Under the pieces are notes generated by a model, which saw only the letters and a program-made list of their open reading frames with translations, made no database searches and was not told the origin of the DNA. Position numbers and translations under genes: made by a program. Source: Photorhabdus khanii NC19 (lineage in GTDB: Bacteria > Pseudomonadota > Gammaproteobacteria > Enterobacterales > Enterobacteriaceae). Taken from it: DNA of 48,473 nucleotides. Shown here one piece after another: positions 1-6,857 of the stretch (positions within the stretch are counted from its first letter, which is position 1; every line of letters begins with the position of its first letter). The DNA is taken from positions 21,022 through 69,494 of the forward strand of contig NZ_AYSJ01000007.1 of NCBI RefSeq assembly GCF_000517265.1, in the 5' to 3' direction.

Positions 1-176
1 CTATAGCGTTCAGGTAAATCGCGCCACGGTGCCCCTGAGCATAACACCCAGAACATCCCATTCATCACACGGCGGTGTTCAACATGTGGACGTCCTGCTC
101 GCTTTGAATGTACAGGGGGCAAACAAGGTTCTATCAATATCCAGGCGTCATCAGGAATGTCGTAGCGGGCCATCAT
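1..176 (-). CDS. IS5-family transposase, N-terminal part (runs off the window)
   Basis: On the minus strand a frame opens at two consecutive ATG codons (176 or 173) and stays open to the window edge, giving about 58 residues. The start reads MMARYDIPDDAW and the edge reads APWRDLPERY, with a proline-rich LPP step and a GRP motif between them. This is the usual N-terminal domain (DUF4096-like) of IS5/IS1031-group transposases, which precedes the DDE catalytic domain; the catalytic part lies outside the window. The bases at about 224-241 may be the IS end, because the XRE gene begins just beyond, but no inverted-repeat partner is visible. Whether the element is intact cannot be decided here. 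Confidence 0.75.
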   Translation of the reverse strand, partial: MMARYDIPDDAWILIEPCLPPVHSKRAGRPHVEHRRVMNGMFWVLCSGAPWRDLPERY

Positions 177-252
177 CTTTTTCCAATATTGAAACTAATT
201 AGATGATAATACTATCAACTTACATTAAGGGACACAGCCTAGGATTGAATAT

Positions 253-501
253 ATGGTTTCAATTTACTCTGATGAATATCAAGTAGTTATCAAAGCACTC
301 CGGGAGGCTCGTATAGCAAAGGGAGTCACACAAGAGAATTTAGCTCAAGCGCTAGATCGCCCTCAATCGTTTATTGCGAAAGTTGAGAATGGTGAAAGAA
401 GATTGGATGTTGTGGAATTTGTTCATATAGCACATTTGTTATCATTAGAGCCAAGTGTTCTCATAAAAAGAATCCCAAGAAGATATTCCTCAATATGCTG
501 A
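253..501 (+). CDS. Small XRE-family helix-turn-helix regulator
   Basis: This 82-residue protein is almost entirely one Cro/C1-type HTH domain (about residues 12-70): LREARIAKGVTQENLAQAL, then the recognition-helix region RPQSFIAKVENGERRLDV and a final helix ending LLSLEPSVLIKRI. The start is supported by AGGA at 241-244, 8 bases upstream. Such single-domain proteins are usually repressors of phage, plasmid or toxin-antitoxin operons. No partner gene follows within 300 bases, and the IS end lies about 15 bases upstream, so its native promoter has probably been altered. The target is unknown. DNA binding is inferred from the family only. Confidence 0.75.
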   Translation: MVSIYSDEYQVVIKALREARIAKGVTQENLAQALDRPQSFIAKVENGERRLDVVEFVHIAHLLSLEPSVLIKRIPRRYSSIC

Positions 502-843
502 TAACTTTCTATCTATACCAGTTTCATCAGATAGCGTAGCTAAAGAGGGATTCACATAGTTAACCATGTGGTAGAACAATTAGGGTTTTAATATCCTTGA
601 AATTGTTTTTTTATACTCCGTGTTGTGTAGTGTCTATACACGTTTTACTTGGCTAACACTACAATTGGGACTCTCTGAGCTCTTTTTGCGCAGATAAACG
701 TTCCGATTTAGGTTGGAGCGGGTGCTGGTTTATGAGGTCATGAGGTCGGCCTTTTCAGCTATATGGATCAAGCGGATTTTGCGTAAGGAACTACGGGAAC
801 GAGGTATTGAACCGAAAGGTTGAATTTTTTGAAATGCCAAAAA
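502..843. other. Gene-free stretch with possible transposase scrap
   Basis: No complete gene is visible. An 8-base inverted repeat (TGTAGTGT at 626-633 and ACACTACA at 656-663) encloses 22 bases. At 782-823 a plus-strand frame reads [13 protein letters not shown] before a stop; this resembles the segment near the catalytic glutamate of IS5-type transposases, but upstream residues that could match are in another frame. It is most likely decayed mobile DNA. Confidence 0.3.
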
Positions 844-1140
844 GCACCCATTCTAGGTATACCCGGTCACGATACCCAACCTGTTGCGGCGGCTCTCGCG
901 GGTATTGCCCAGAAACTGCGGGCAATGGCTTATGTCAACGCCTATGGCTGCAAGACCATCTCAGAGGCTATCAACTACCGCAACAACTTTAACCAGCGTG
1001 AGCTGATATTGCTTTGGCCGGACTTCCGCAGTTGGGATATGGTCAAAAATAACGAGTCTATCGCATACGCAACTGCTCGTGCGCTGGGCCTGCGTGCCAA
1101 AATTGACGAGGAAACCGGCTGACATAAAACCTTGTCTAAC
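844..1140 (+). pseudogene. Contractile-phage tail sheath protein fragment (P2 FI-like)
   Basis: The plus frame from about 844 reads [19 protein letters not shown], then [28 protein letters not shown] and [11 protein letters not shown]. This is the middle of a P2-type contractile tail sheath protein, the polymer that drives tail contraction in myoviruses and R-type tailocins. The frame is closed by TGA at 1120-1122, and directly behind it the same frame continues HKTLSN. P2-like sheaths have GWHKTLSN here, so the TGA looks like a mutated TGG codon. Both the N-terminal part and the part beyond about 1140 are missing, and no other tail genes are present. It is a dead remnant of a prophage or tailocin. 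Confidence 0.75.
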
Positions 1141-1172
1141 ATCAGACTCATCAACCTCATCCTGGTAACGTA

Positions 1173-1241
1173 ATGGATAAAGGCGCAGTAAATGGCCTTC
1201 GTGAGTGGTTCGAAAATGTAATAGGGGTCGAACATGATTAA
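1173..1241 (+). CDS. Possible 22-residue frame overlapping the HicB-like gene
   Basis: A short frame (MDKGAVNGLREWFENVIGVEHD) ends at TAA 1239-1241 and overlaps the start codon of the next gene by 8 bases, an arrangement that allows translational coupling. The same frame is open upstream without a start to about 1140, so it could equally be the tail of a degraded gene. It does not resemble HicA. No function can be assigned. Confidence 0.2.
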   Translation: MDKGAVNGLREWFENVIGVEHD

Positions 1242-1581
1242 AAGCAACAACATTATGACTATCGACGGCCATCCCGCTTCTGTTACCTACGAAGCAGAAA
1301 TTAGGGCCTTTCGCGGCAAGTTTCTGGATGTCACCGGATATTGTGATTTCGTATCAAACAGTATTGACGGGCTTGAAAAAGAGGGACAAATCTCACTGGC
1401 TGAATATATAGAAACGTGCGAGGAAGAGGGAATTAACCCATTCAAGGAGGAGGACAAGCTAAAATCTTTTACTCTTCGTTATCCTGGCTGGCTGGAAGCT
1501 CGCTTGACTGCGGTGGCAATATCACACGCAGTCTCAAAGAACCAGTTCATAGTTCAGTTGCTTGAGCGGGAACTTCAATAA
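1234..1581 (+). CDS. HicB-family antitoxin-like protein (no adjacent HicA)
   Basis: This 115-residue protein has the two-part HicB layout. Residues 8-75 form the partially degraded RNase H-like fold (MTIDGHPASVTYEAEIRAFRG, then a SIDGLEKEG step and a helix EYIETCEEEGINP). The C-terminal 45 residues resemble a ribbon-helix-helix/Arc DNA-binding part (FTLRYPGWLEARLTAVAISH, then SKNQFIVQLLERELQ). In the family, HicB neutralises the mRNA interferase HicA and represses the operon. Start 1234 is preferred over ATG 1255 because AGGGG lies 7 bases upstream of 1234. No 60-residue HicA frame lies on either side, so this is an orphan antitoxin or an RHH regulator. It sits between phage and toxin-antitoxin debris. 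Confidence 0.75.
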   Translation: MIKSNNIMTIDGHPASVTYEAEIRAFRGKFLDVTGYCDFVSNSIDGLEKEGQISLAEYIETCEEEGINPFKEEDKLKSFTLRYPGWLEARLTAVAISHAVSKNQFIVQLLERELQ

Positions 1582-2106
1582 AATAGATAACGCCGGACAG
1601 TGACAAAACTTGTTTTTATTGTTGTTTGGGGTTGTTGGGGTCTACTCAACCACCCCAGCGATAACAGATACTGCAATAGTGACTTATCGAGGGTACTTTC
1701 CTGTTCGGCCTTGATAAATGAAAAAGCCTACAGTATGTGGGATTGATAGATCTGTTAAGGTGATGGTTAAATATCAAAAAATTTTGCAGACAATGGTTGC
1801 GTTAACTAATTGCCATTTGAGGAGATTTGGCAATAGCTTTTTGCAATGGATAAACCACTGAGCTATCGGTCAGAAGAATGGGATTGTACAAACGAATGTT
1901 TTTGTTCTTATGGTTGGTGTAGAGAAAAGTTAGCAGTTATCGTAGCTACCCAGAAACTACCTATATTTGTGATAATTAAAGATCTAATTGCTATATGTTT
2001 TATTTAATCTGGTTGATTTATGCAAAGATGGCTTGTGTATAAATTTTTTGGCAAGGTGAAGTGACATGAATATCAGTTACTAAAAACGAATATTTTTGGT
2101 GCTTGA
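1582..2106. other. AT-rich gene-free stretch
   Basis: No frame here resembles a known protein. The longest plausible short frame with a ribosome-binding site is at 1763-1861 (32 residues, AAGG 5 bases upstream) and has no recognisable features. No inverted repeats or terminators stand out. It is probably decayed accessory DNA. Confidence 0.3.
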
Positions 2107-2229
2107 GCACGTTATTTTAGCTATGAACGATTTCAGCAATATTTGACGTGTGAAGATGTTGAAAAGATACAACGTGCAATAATCAAAATCATCGGCGCAT
2201 CAAATCTTATCGGTAAATCTGAAAGTTGA
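2107..2229 (+). pseudogene. C-terminal fragment of an unrecognised gene
   Basis: A 40-codon open frame follows a TGA and lacks a start codon. It reads YERFQQYLTCEDVEKIQRAI, then IKIIGASNLIGKSES and a stop. The composition (charged and amphipathic, few rare codons) looks like real protein, unlike the surrounding DNA, so it is probably the tail of a gene whose front has been deleted. The family is not recognised. Confidence 0.3.
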
Positions 2230-2581
2230 TTTTTGGATTCTATCAACTAGAGTATGATTATTCCCCATGAAGGCTTTGTTAAAAATTTCTCCCGCAAAGG
2301 GCTTATAACCCTTCATACATATATGAGGGGTTTCAAACTGCTGACAAACTTCGTTGAAAATAACGGGGTTTGTTTCTTTCATTATGAATCATAATGTCTC
2401 CATTTTCCTCATTAACCCGGTCTAATCCCCCGCTAGGGTGTTATTTTCACTTCTCCTGCAATAAAATGCTTGTTCTCCAGAAAGAAATAAGAGCAACAAA
2501 GCACTGCGATCAGCAATGGCAGCTCGCAGGACGAGACAGATACGCTGGCTTGATGCACAGCACAACGTAGCCCCCGCCAGC
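2230..2581. other. Gene-free stretch with a hairpin
   Basis: The arms ACCCTTCATA (2308-2317) and TATGAGGGGT (2322-2331) pair over 10 bases with one G-T wobble and a 4-base loop. A 60-residue minus frame crosses this stretch (2200-2382) but has no recognisable motif and overlaps the plus-strand fragment ending at 2229. I see no convincing gene. Confidence 0.3.
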
Positions 2582-2683
2582 TCAAAGAAGATAACGGGGG
2601 TGATTCATCTGTTGATGAAGGATACGCGCAATCAGAATATCGGTATCCCGGATAGTATAGAAAACCGTGTGACGGTGAAACCC
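2582..2683 (-). pseudogene. ParE/RelE-type toxin, C-terminal remnant
   Basis: In the minus frame the last 33 residues before the stop read GFHRHTVFYTIRDTDILIAR, then ILHQQMNHPRYLL. The pattern H-x-VFY-x-I, then I-x-I-x-RILHQ-x-M and a final R-x-L is the C-terminal strand and helix of ParE toxins. The N-terminal two thirds are missing, and the upstream sequence in the same frame does not fit ParE. The fragment abuts a KorA-like fragment at about 2680, which suggests a deletion fused two genes. It is non-functional as a toxin. Confidence 0.45.
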
Positions 2684-2801
2684 GATCAGCAATGCCTTTC
2701 TGGCTTTCACCTTTGACCAATACGGAGTGACCGATCTCTGTAGCGATATGGGTAAACGTCTACATCGCTGGCAGAAGTCGGCTCCACTCATCCTGTGTCA
2801 T
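2679..2801 (-). pseudogene. KorA/TrfB-like regulator, N-terminal remnant with internal stop
   Basis: From ATG 2801 the minus frame reads MTQDEWSRLLPAM, then TAG (2760-2762), then continues in frame TFTHIATEIGHSVLVKGESQ and KGIADRV. The step 'IA..IG.SVLVKG.SQK.IAD' resembles the first helix and helix-turn-helix entry of TrfB/KorA-type repressors of conjugative elements. The resemblance then ends abruptly where ParE-like sequence starts in another frame. The call is tentative. If right, it points to a lost integrative or plasmid-derived element. Confidence 0.35.
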
Positions 2802-2867
2802 TAGCCATTTCTTATCCTGATGAGATTACTGATTTACCACAATAATATATTTATTTGTTGATACTTT

Positions 2868-3016
2868 TAGAGGTGGACCTGCTACGGCAGTAACGCGCCT
2901 CCTAGGGTAATCAGCGAAGGAATGCCGATTAATAACGTAAATTGCCTTTAAAAGAAAATCGCCACCGCTGGTCGAGGAAGCGGAGTATCCCCCGCCGATT
3001 CGGCGGGTTTTTTTAT
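2868..3016 (+). ncRNA. Candidate structured RNA or leader ending in a strong terminator
   Basis: Three elements lie in order. Hairpin A pairs GAGG 2870-2873 with CCTC 2898-2901 around an inner CTGC-TACG-GCAG stem (2879-2890) with a UNCG-type tetraloop. Hairpin B pairs CCGCT 2965-2969 with AGCGG 2979-2983. The terminator stem CCCGCC/GGCGGG (2991-3007) is followed by seven T. An alternative pairing of 2910-2916 (ATCAGCG) with 2966-2972 (CGCTGGT) would break hairpin B. It could be a small RNA, a phage-type antisense RNA (the C4 class is one candidate) or an attenuating leader for the lipid operon that starts about 90 bases later. No matching Rfam family can be confirmed by eye. Confidence 0.4.
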
Positions 3017-3104
3017 TGTTGTTATTCTAACCAATCCTGTTTATCTTATTTCATTTAACTTAAGTGGATTTGATTGTTCATTTGTTTTTTGGAAGGGAAA
3101 TGAT

Positions 3105-3779
3105 ATGTCTGGTAATGAGGTAAAAGATAGGCGTCCGATCAAAACACGTAATGCAATATGGGTCGGGAAAACGGCTAAGTGGCTGCAATATAGAGGGGTG
3201 ACACCAAATGGCATATCGGTTGCCAGTGTTGTTTTTGCGGTATTAGCTGGGTTGTGTTTTGCGGTTTGTTTTTTGGTCAAACCTTTCTGGCTGACTTCAG
3301 TTTTGTTGATTGTTGGAGCGCTGTCTATTCAAGCCAGGTTAATGTGTAATTTATTAGATGGGATGGTTGCTGTTGAAGGAGGATTGAAGACGGCTGCCGG
3401 CGCTGTTTTTAATGATCTTCCCGATCGTATCGCGGATTCTTTTATTTTGATTGGATTGGGATATGGTTTAACACTTTTTCCATTTGCGATTTCTCTTGGC
3501 TGTATTGCTGCATTATTGGCTGTTCTGACGGCTTATATTCGTTTATTAGGTGGTACTTGTGGTTTACCTCAGCGTTTCCTTGGCCCAATGGCTAAACAGC
3601 ATCGGATGGCGTTAATGACTGTTGGTGCAATTGTCGCGGCCTTTTTATCTCCGTTATGGGGCCAGTATCTTTTGCTGGCGGTATTAGTCGTTATCACGCT
3701 GGGTTGTCTCTGGACATGTATTCGGCGAACCCGAGTCATATTGGCTGAATTACAGGAGAAGGATGCTTGTAATGAGTAA
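3105..3779 (+). CDS. CDP-alcohol phosphatidyltransferase (YnbA-like inner-membrane protein)
   Basis: This 224-residue membrane enzyme has about five hydrophobic segments. The CDP-alcohol phosphotransferase core lies at about residues 83-112 as LLDGMVAVEGG, then GAVFNDLPDRIAD. The classic motif is DG-x2-AR-x8-G-x3-D-x3-D. Here the Arg after Ala is Val, and the acid spacing is shifted by one, which I believe is the variant seen in YnbA-like proteins. The enzyme should condense a CDP-linked lipid or alcohol with a second alcohol at the inner membrane; the substrate is unknown. GGAAGGG lies 9 bases before the start. Its stop overlaps the next start, and the three-gene set with an acyltransferase and a CdsA homologue supports a dedicated phospholipid pathway. 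Confidence 0.8.
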   Translation: MSGNEVKDRRPIKTRNAIWVGKTAKWLQYRGVTPNGISVASVVFAVLAGLCFAVCFLVKPFWLTSVLLIVGALSIQARLMCNLLDGMVAVEGGLKTAAGAVFNDLPDRIADSFILIGLGYGLTLFPFAISLGCIAALLAVLTAYIRLLGGTCGLPQRFLGPMAKQHRMALMTVGAIVAAFLSPLWGQYLLLAVLVVITLGCLWTCIRRTRVILAELQEKDACNE

Positions 3780-4413
3780 ATCACAAGAAGTGACATTGGT
3801 AAGTAAAGGGATGGGTTCTTTTCTGTCCGGGCTTTGCCGTTTATTAACCGGAGTGAGGATTCGTTGGATTGGGTGTAAGCCATCGGTCGTTTCCCGGATT
3901 TATTATGCCAATCATACTAGCCATTTGGATGGGTTGGTTATTTGGGCCGGATTTCCCCGAGTATTACGCTATCGGGTGCATCCGGTCGCTGCCCGTGATT
4001 ATTGGAGTAAGACGAGTTTACGCAGGTATTTTATCAATAAAGTTTTTCGATCTGTCCTGATTGATCGCAAAGGGGAGGACGGTTTAAAAGAAAATACGCT
4101 TATACCAATGGAGGATGTATTAAGGCGCGGGGAGTCTTTGATCTTATTCCCTGAAGGGACACGGGGAAGTGGCGAACAAGTCAATAAATTTAAAGGTGGT
4201 CTGTATTATTTAGCCAAGAAATACCCTGAGGTTGAGCTTATTCCTGTTTATCTGGAAAATTTAAACCGAGTTTTGCCAAAAGGTTCAGCACTTGTTGTTC
4301 CTGTTATTTGTTCGGCGACATTTGGCCGACCTTTGGAAAAATTAGGCGAAAAAGAGGAAAAAGCGGATTTTCTACAGCGGGCTCGCTTGGCATTGGAGGC
4401 GTTAATACTATGA
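3772..4413 (+). CDS. PlsC-type 1-acyl-glycerol-3-phosphate acyltransferase
   Basis: This is a compact 213-residue acyltransferase. The catalytic H-x4-D box is NHTSHLD (about residues 45-51), and the glycerophosphate-binding box is LFPEGTRGSG (about 125-134), with a short hydrophobic C-terminal half. The family transfers an acyl chain to lysophosphatidate to make phosphatidate on the inner face of the membrane. ATG 3772 is chosen because it overlaps the upstream stop (ATGAGTAA) and has AGGA 8 bases before it; ATG 3763 would add three residues. The next gene starts within this stop codon (ATGA), so the three genes are translationally coupled. The core genome normally carries its own plsC elsewhere, so this copy is probably specialised. 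Confidence 0.85.
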   Translation: MSKSQEVTLVSKGMGSFLSGLCRLLTGVRIRWIGCKPSVVSRIYYANHTSHLDGLVIWAGFPRVLRYRVHPVAARDYWSKTSLRRYFINKVFRSVLIDRKGEDGLKENTLIPMEDVLRRGESLILFPEGTRGSGEQVNKFKGGLYYLAKKYPEVELIPVYLENLNRVLPKGSALVVPVICSATFGRPLEKLGEKEEKADFLQRARLALEALIL

Positions 4414-5348
4414 CCATTAATAATAAATTGCTTTTGTTGTTGGGCGGTATGTTTGTGCCGTTAATTATTGCCAGTATTGTTGGGGCAATGCTGGCCTCTA
4501 AGTATTCAGCGGAAAGCCATCCGACCATTGAGAATCTGAATGCTCGCATTCGCGGTTGGTGGGGAATGTGCATTGTTTGTGTGTTGTCCGTCATTGTTGG
4601 GCCAATCGGTTCAGTTTTATTATTTGCAAGTATGTCATTTTTTGCTTTGCGGGAATTTTTCACTTTGACACCAACACGACGCAGTGACCATGAAGCCATG
4701 TTCTGGTGTTTCTTTATTTTCATGCCATTGCAATACATTGCCGTTGGTATTGAGTGGTATGGCGTGTTTTCTATTTTCATTCCTGTTTATGTGTTCCTAT
4801 TTTTACCTGCCCGTATTGCATTGGCTGGAGATACGACGAACTTTCTGGAGCGGACAGCTAAAATACAGTGGGGAATGTTAGTTGCTGTATTCTGTATTAG
4901 TCATGCTCCCGCTTTATTGATGTTGGATATTCCAGGTTATGAAGGGGAGAACGTCGAATTACTACTGTTTTTAATGATTGTGGTGCAGATGTCGGATGTT
5001 TTGCAGTATGTGTTTGGTAAATTGTTTGGCAAACATCCTATTGTGCCTAAACTGAGCCCAAATAAAACCGTTGAAGGTTTTGCCGGCGGCATTTTGGCTT
5101 CCGTTTTATTGGGAATGTCACTTTACTGGGTAACGCCATTTTCTCCGTGGGAGGCGGGTTTGATGTCGTTGGCGATTACGTTGATGGGCTTTATTGGCGG
5201 CTTGTGTATGTCAGCGATAAAACGCGATAGTGGCATCAAAGATTTTGGTGAAATGATTGAAGGTCATGGCGGAATGTTAGACAGAATCGATTCTTTATGT
5301 TTTGCCGCCCCAGTATTTTTCCATCTGACACGCTATTTCTATACGTAA
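4410..5348 (+). CDS. Phosphatidate cytidylyltransferase (CdsA family, YnbB-like)
   Basis: This 312-residue polytopic protein carries the CdsA signature close to its C-terminus: SAIKRDSGIKDFGEMIEGHG, then GMLDRIDSL, with every conserved K-R, K-D, H-G-G and D-R-x-D position present. The N-terminal half has several membrane spans. The reaction makes CDP-diacylglycerol from phosphatidate and CTP. That product is the expected substrate of the CDP-alcohol transferase encoded two genes upstream, so acyltransferase, CdsA and transferase form a complete route to one phospholipid. The start is the ATG overlapping the previous stop (ATGA at 4410-4413). The longer upstream frame is rejected because it lies inside the acyltransferase gene. 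Confidence 0.88.
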   Translation: MTINNKLLLLLGGMFVPLIIASIVGAMLASKYSAESHPTIENLNARIRGWWGMCIVCVLSVIVGPIGSVLLFASMSFFALREFFTLTPTRRSDHEAMFWCFFIFMPLQYIAVGIEWYGVFSIFIPVYVFLFLPARIALAGDTTNFLERTAKIQWGMLVAVFCISHAPALLMLDIPGYEGENVELLLFLMIVVQMSDVLQYVFGKLFGKHPIVPKLSPNKTVEGFAGGILASVLLGMSLYWVTPFSPWEAGLMSLAITLMGFIGGLCMSAIKRDSGIKDFGEMIEGHGGMLDRIDSLCFAAPVFFHLTRYFYT

Positions 5349-5387
5349 TGGAAAGATACCAGCGCAATGAATGAGAGTTAAAGGTGA

Positions 5388-5486
5388 TTGATCAGCACTG
5401 TGGTATGGATTGCCGCAGTGCTGGCCTCTTTTTTATTGCGGATAAGGCGTATTCCCGATCAGCGTAAGGAGTCGCAGGAGCTATAA
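5388..5486 (+). CDS. Possible 32-residue membrane microprotein
   Basis: A frame starting at TTG 5388 gives ISTVVWIAAVLASFLLRIRR followed by a polar tail, that is, one transmembrane helix with positive residues after it. Its TAA overlaps the ATG of the next small frame by one base (TAATG). No in-frame alternative start exists upstream because a TGA directly precedes the TTG. AAGG is only 3 bases away, which weakens the start. It may be the real end of the lipid operon or a scrap of a lost fourth gene. Confidence 0.3.
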   Translation: MISTVVWIAAVLASFLLRIRRIPDQRKESQEL

Positions 5487-5620
5487 TGAAATTATTTTCA
5501 GTTAAATTGATCTCAAAAAGGGATTTATTGTTAATGCAGACTTGGTTTTTTACCGTATTATATGCAGGGTTGAATCAATTCAGCATGATTGCTTCAGTGC
5601 GTTGGGCGATAACAGGTTAA
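5486..5620 (+). CDS. Possible 44-residue protein, end of the lipid operon
   Basis: The frame starts at an ATG that shares one base with the upstream TAA and has GGAG 5 bases before it, an excellent initiation context. It reads MKLFSVKLISKRDLLLMQTW, then a hydrophobic stretch FFTVLYAGLNQFSMIA and a short tail. In E. coli the ynbAB genes are followed by larger genes (ynbC, ynbD), so this may be the 5' scrap of such a gene. A hairpin follows at 5663-5680. The function is unknown. Confidence 0.35.
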   Translation: MKLFSVKLISKRDLLLMQTWFFTVLYAGLNQFSMIASVRWAITG

Positions 5621-5662
5621 GAAGGCAGATTTCTGTTTCAGGCAAAGTGATAGCATACGAAG

Positions 5663-5680
5663 CCCGCCGTTAGCGGGTTT
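5663..5680 (+). terminator. Hairpin, probable terminator of the lipid operon
   Basis: CCCGC (5663-5667) pairs with GCGGG (5673-5677), followed by TTT and then mixed sequence. The short T run makes it a weak intrinsic terminator. It lies between the small frames and pfkA. Confidence 0.5.
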
Positions 5681-5713
5681 GCAATTATTACATCTACAAG
5701 TTCAGAGGTCATC

Positions 5714-6685
5714 ATGATCAACGAGATCAAAAGAATCGGTGTCTTAACGAGTGGCGGTGATGCGCCGGGTATGAATGCGGCTATTCGTGGTGTGGTTCGT
5801 GCAGGATTAACCGAAGGGTTAGAGGTTTTCGGTATTCATGATGGTTATCTTGGCTTGTATGAAAACCGCATGAAGAAACTTGATCGTTTCAGTGTATCCG
5901 ACATGATTAACCGCGGTGGTACTTTTCTGGGTTCAGCCCGTTTCCCTGAGTTCAGGGATGAGAAGATTCGTGCTATCGCTATTGAAAACATGAGAAAAAT
6001 CGGTCTTGATGCACTGGTGGTTATTGGCGGTGATGGTTCTTATCTTGGGGCGAAGATGCTGACCGAAGCCGGTTTCCCATGTATCGGTCTGCCGGGTACC
6101 ATTGATAATGATGTGGCGGGTACGGATTATACCATCGGCTATTTCACCGCACTGGAAACGGTTGTTGAAGCCATTGACCGCTTGCGTGATACTTCAACTT
6201 CCCACAAACGTATTTCCATTGTTGAAGTGATGGGGCGTTATTGTGGTGATCTTACTCTGTCAGCCGCTATCGCGGGAGGTTGTGAGTTCATCGTTTTGCC
6301 AGAAGTCTCATTCAGTCGTGATGAACTGGTGGCTGAGATTAAAGTGGGTATCGATAAAGGTAAACGCCATGCGATCGTTGCGATTACTGAGCATGTTTGT
6401 GATGTCTATGAACTTGCGAGGCATATTGAAAAAGAGACTCATCATGAAACCCGTGCAACCGTCTTAGGCCATATTCAGCGTGGTGGTTCTCCGGTCGCTT
6501 ATGACCGTATTTTGGCTTCCCGTATGGGGGCATATTCCATTCAATTGCTATTGGAAGGTTATGGTGGTCGTTGTGTTGGTATCCAGAACGAGAAACTTGT
6601 TCATCATGACATCATTGACGCAGTGCAGAATATGAAACGTGTGTTTAAACAGGATTGGCTGGAAACTGCGAAAAAGCTGTATTAA
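5714..6685 (+). CDS. pfkA: ATP-dependent 6-phosphofructokinase
   Basis: The protein has 323 residues (E. coli PfkA 320) and phosphorylates fructose 6-phosphate to the 1,6-bisphosphate, the committed step of glycolysis. Visible are the ATP-binding start [20 protein letters not shown], the GGDGSYLGA loop, the catalytic segment [20 protein letters not shown] (general-base Asp in NDVAGTD), [10 protein letters not shown] and the C-terminal IQRGGSP region of the substrate site. AGAGG lies about 7 bases before the ATG. In E. coli fieF and cpxP lie upstream; here the lipid operon and accessory debris do. The next core gene, sbp, is on the same strand but has its own gap and start signals. Confidence 0.97.
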   Translation: MINEIKRIGVLTSGGDAPGMNAAIRGVVRAGLTEGLEVFGIHDGYLGLYENRMKKLDRFSVSDMINRGGTFLGSARFPEFRDEKIRAIAIENMRKIGLDALVVIGGDGSYLGAKMLTEAGFPCIGLPGTIDNDVAGTDYTIGYFTALETVVEAIDRLRDTSTSHKRISIVEVMGRYCGDLTLSAAIAGGCEFIVLPEVSFSRDELVAEIKVGIDKGKRHAIVAITEHVCDVYELARHIEKETHHETRATVLGHIQRGGSPVAYDRILASRMGAYSIQLLLEGYGGRCVGIQNEKLVHHDIIDAVQNMKRVFKQDWLETAKKLY

Positions 6686-6717
6686 TCACGTCAATACAAG
6701 CAAATCTGTATCTGTTG

Positions 6718-6735
6718 CAGCCTCTTTGGAGGCTG
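6718..6735. terminator. Perfect hairpin after pfkA
   Basis: CAGCCTC and GAGGCTG form a 7-base stem with a TTTG loop 33 bases after the pfkA stop. No T run follows on either strand, so the terminator call is uncertain; it may stabilise the 3' end. Confidence 0.4.
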
Positions 6736-6857
6736 TAATTGCTCCTCAGTATATTCCTCTTGCATATAAGTAAATGTTTTTAATTATTTCTGAGTGATAA
6801 CGCTTTCTGTCAGCCTTGAATTTCATAACAGTTAAAACAGTTTGTGGAGAGATTCAA

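Noticed and set aside
2433-2720. 95-residue minus frame and 66-residue plus frame across the toxin debris
   Set aside because: Only short pieces resemble known proteins (KorA-like start, ParE-like end in another frame); the complete translations are not credible genes.
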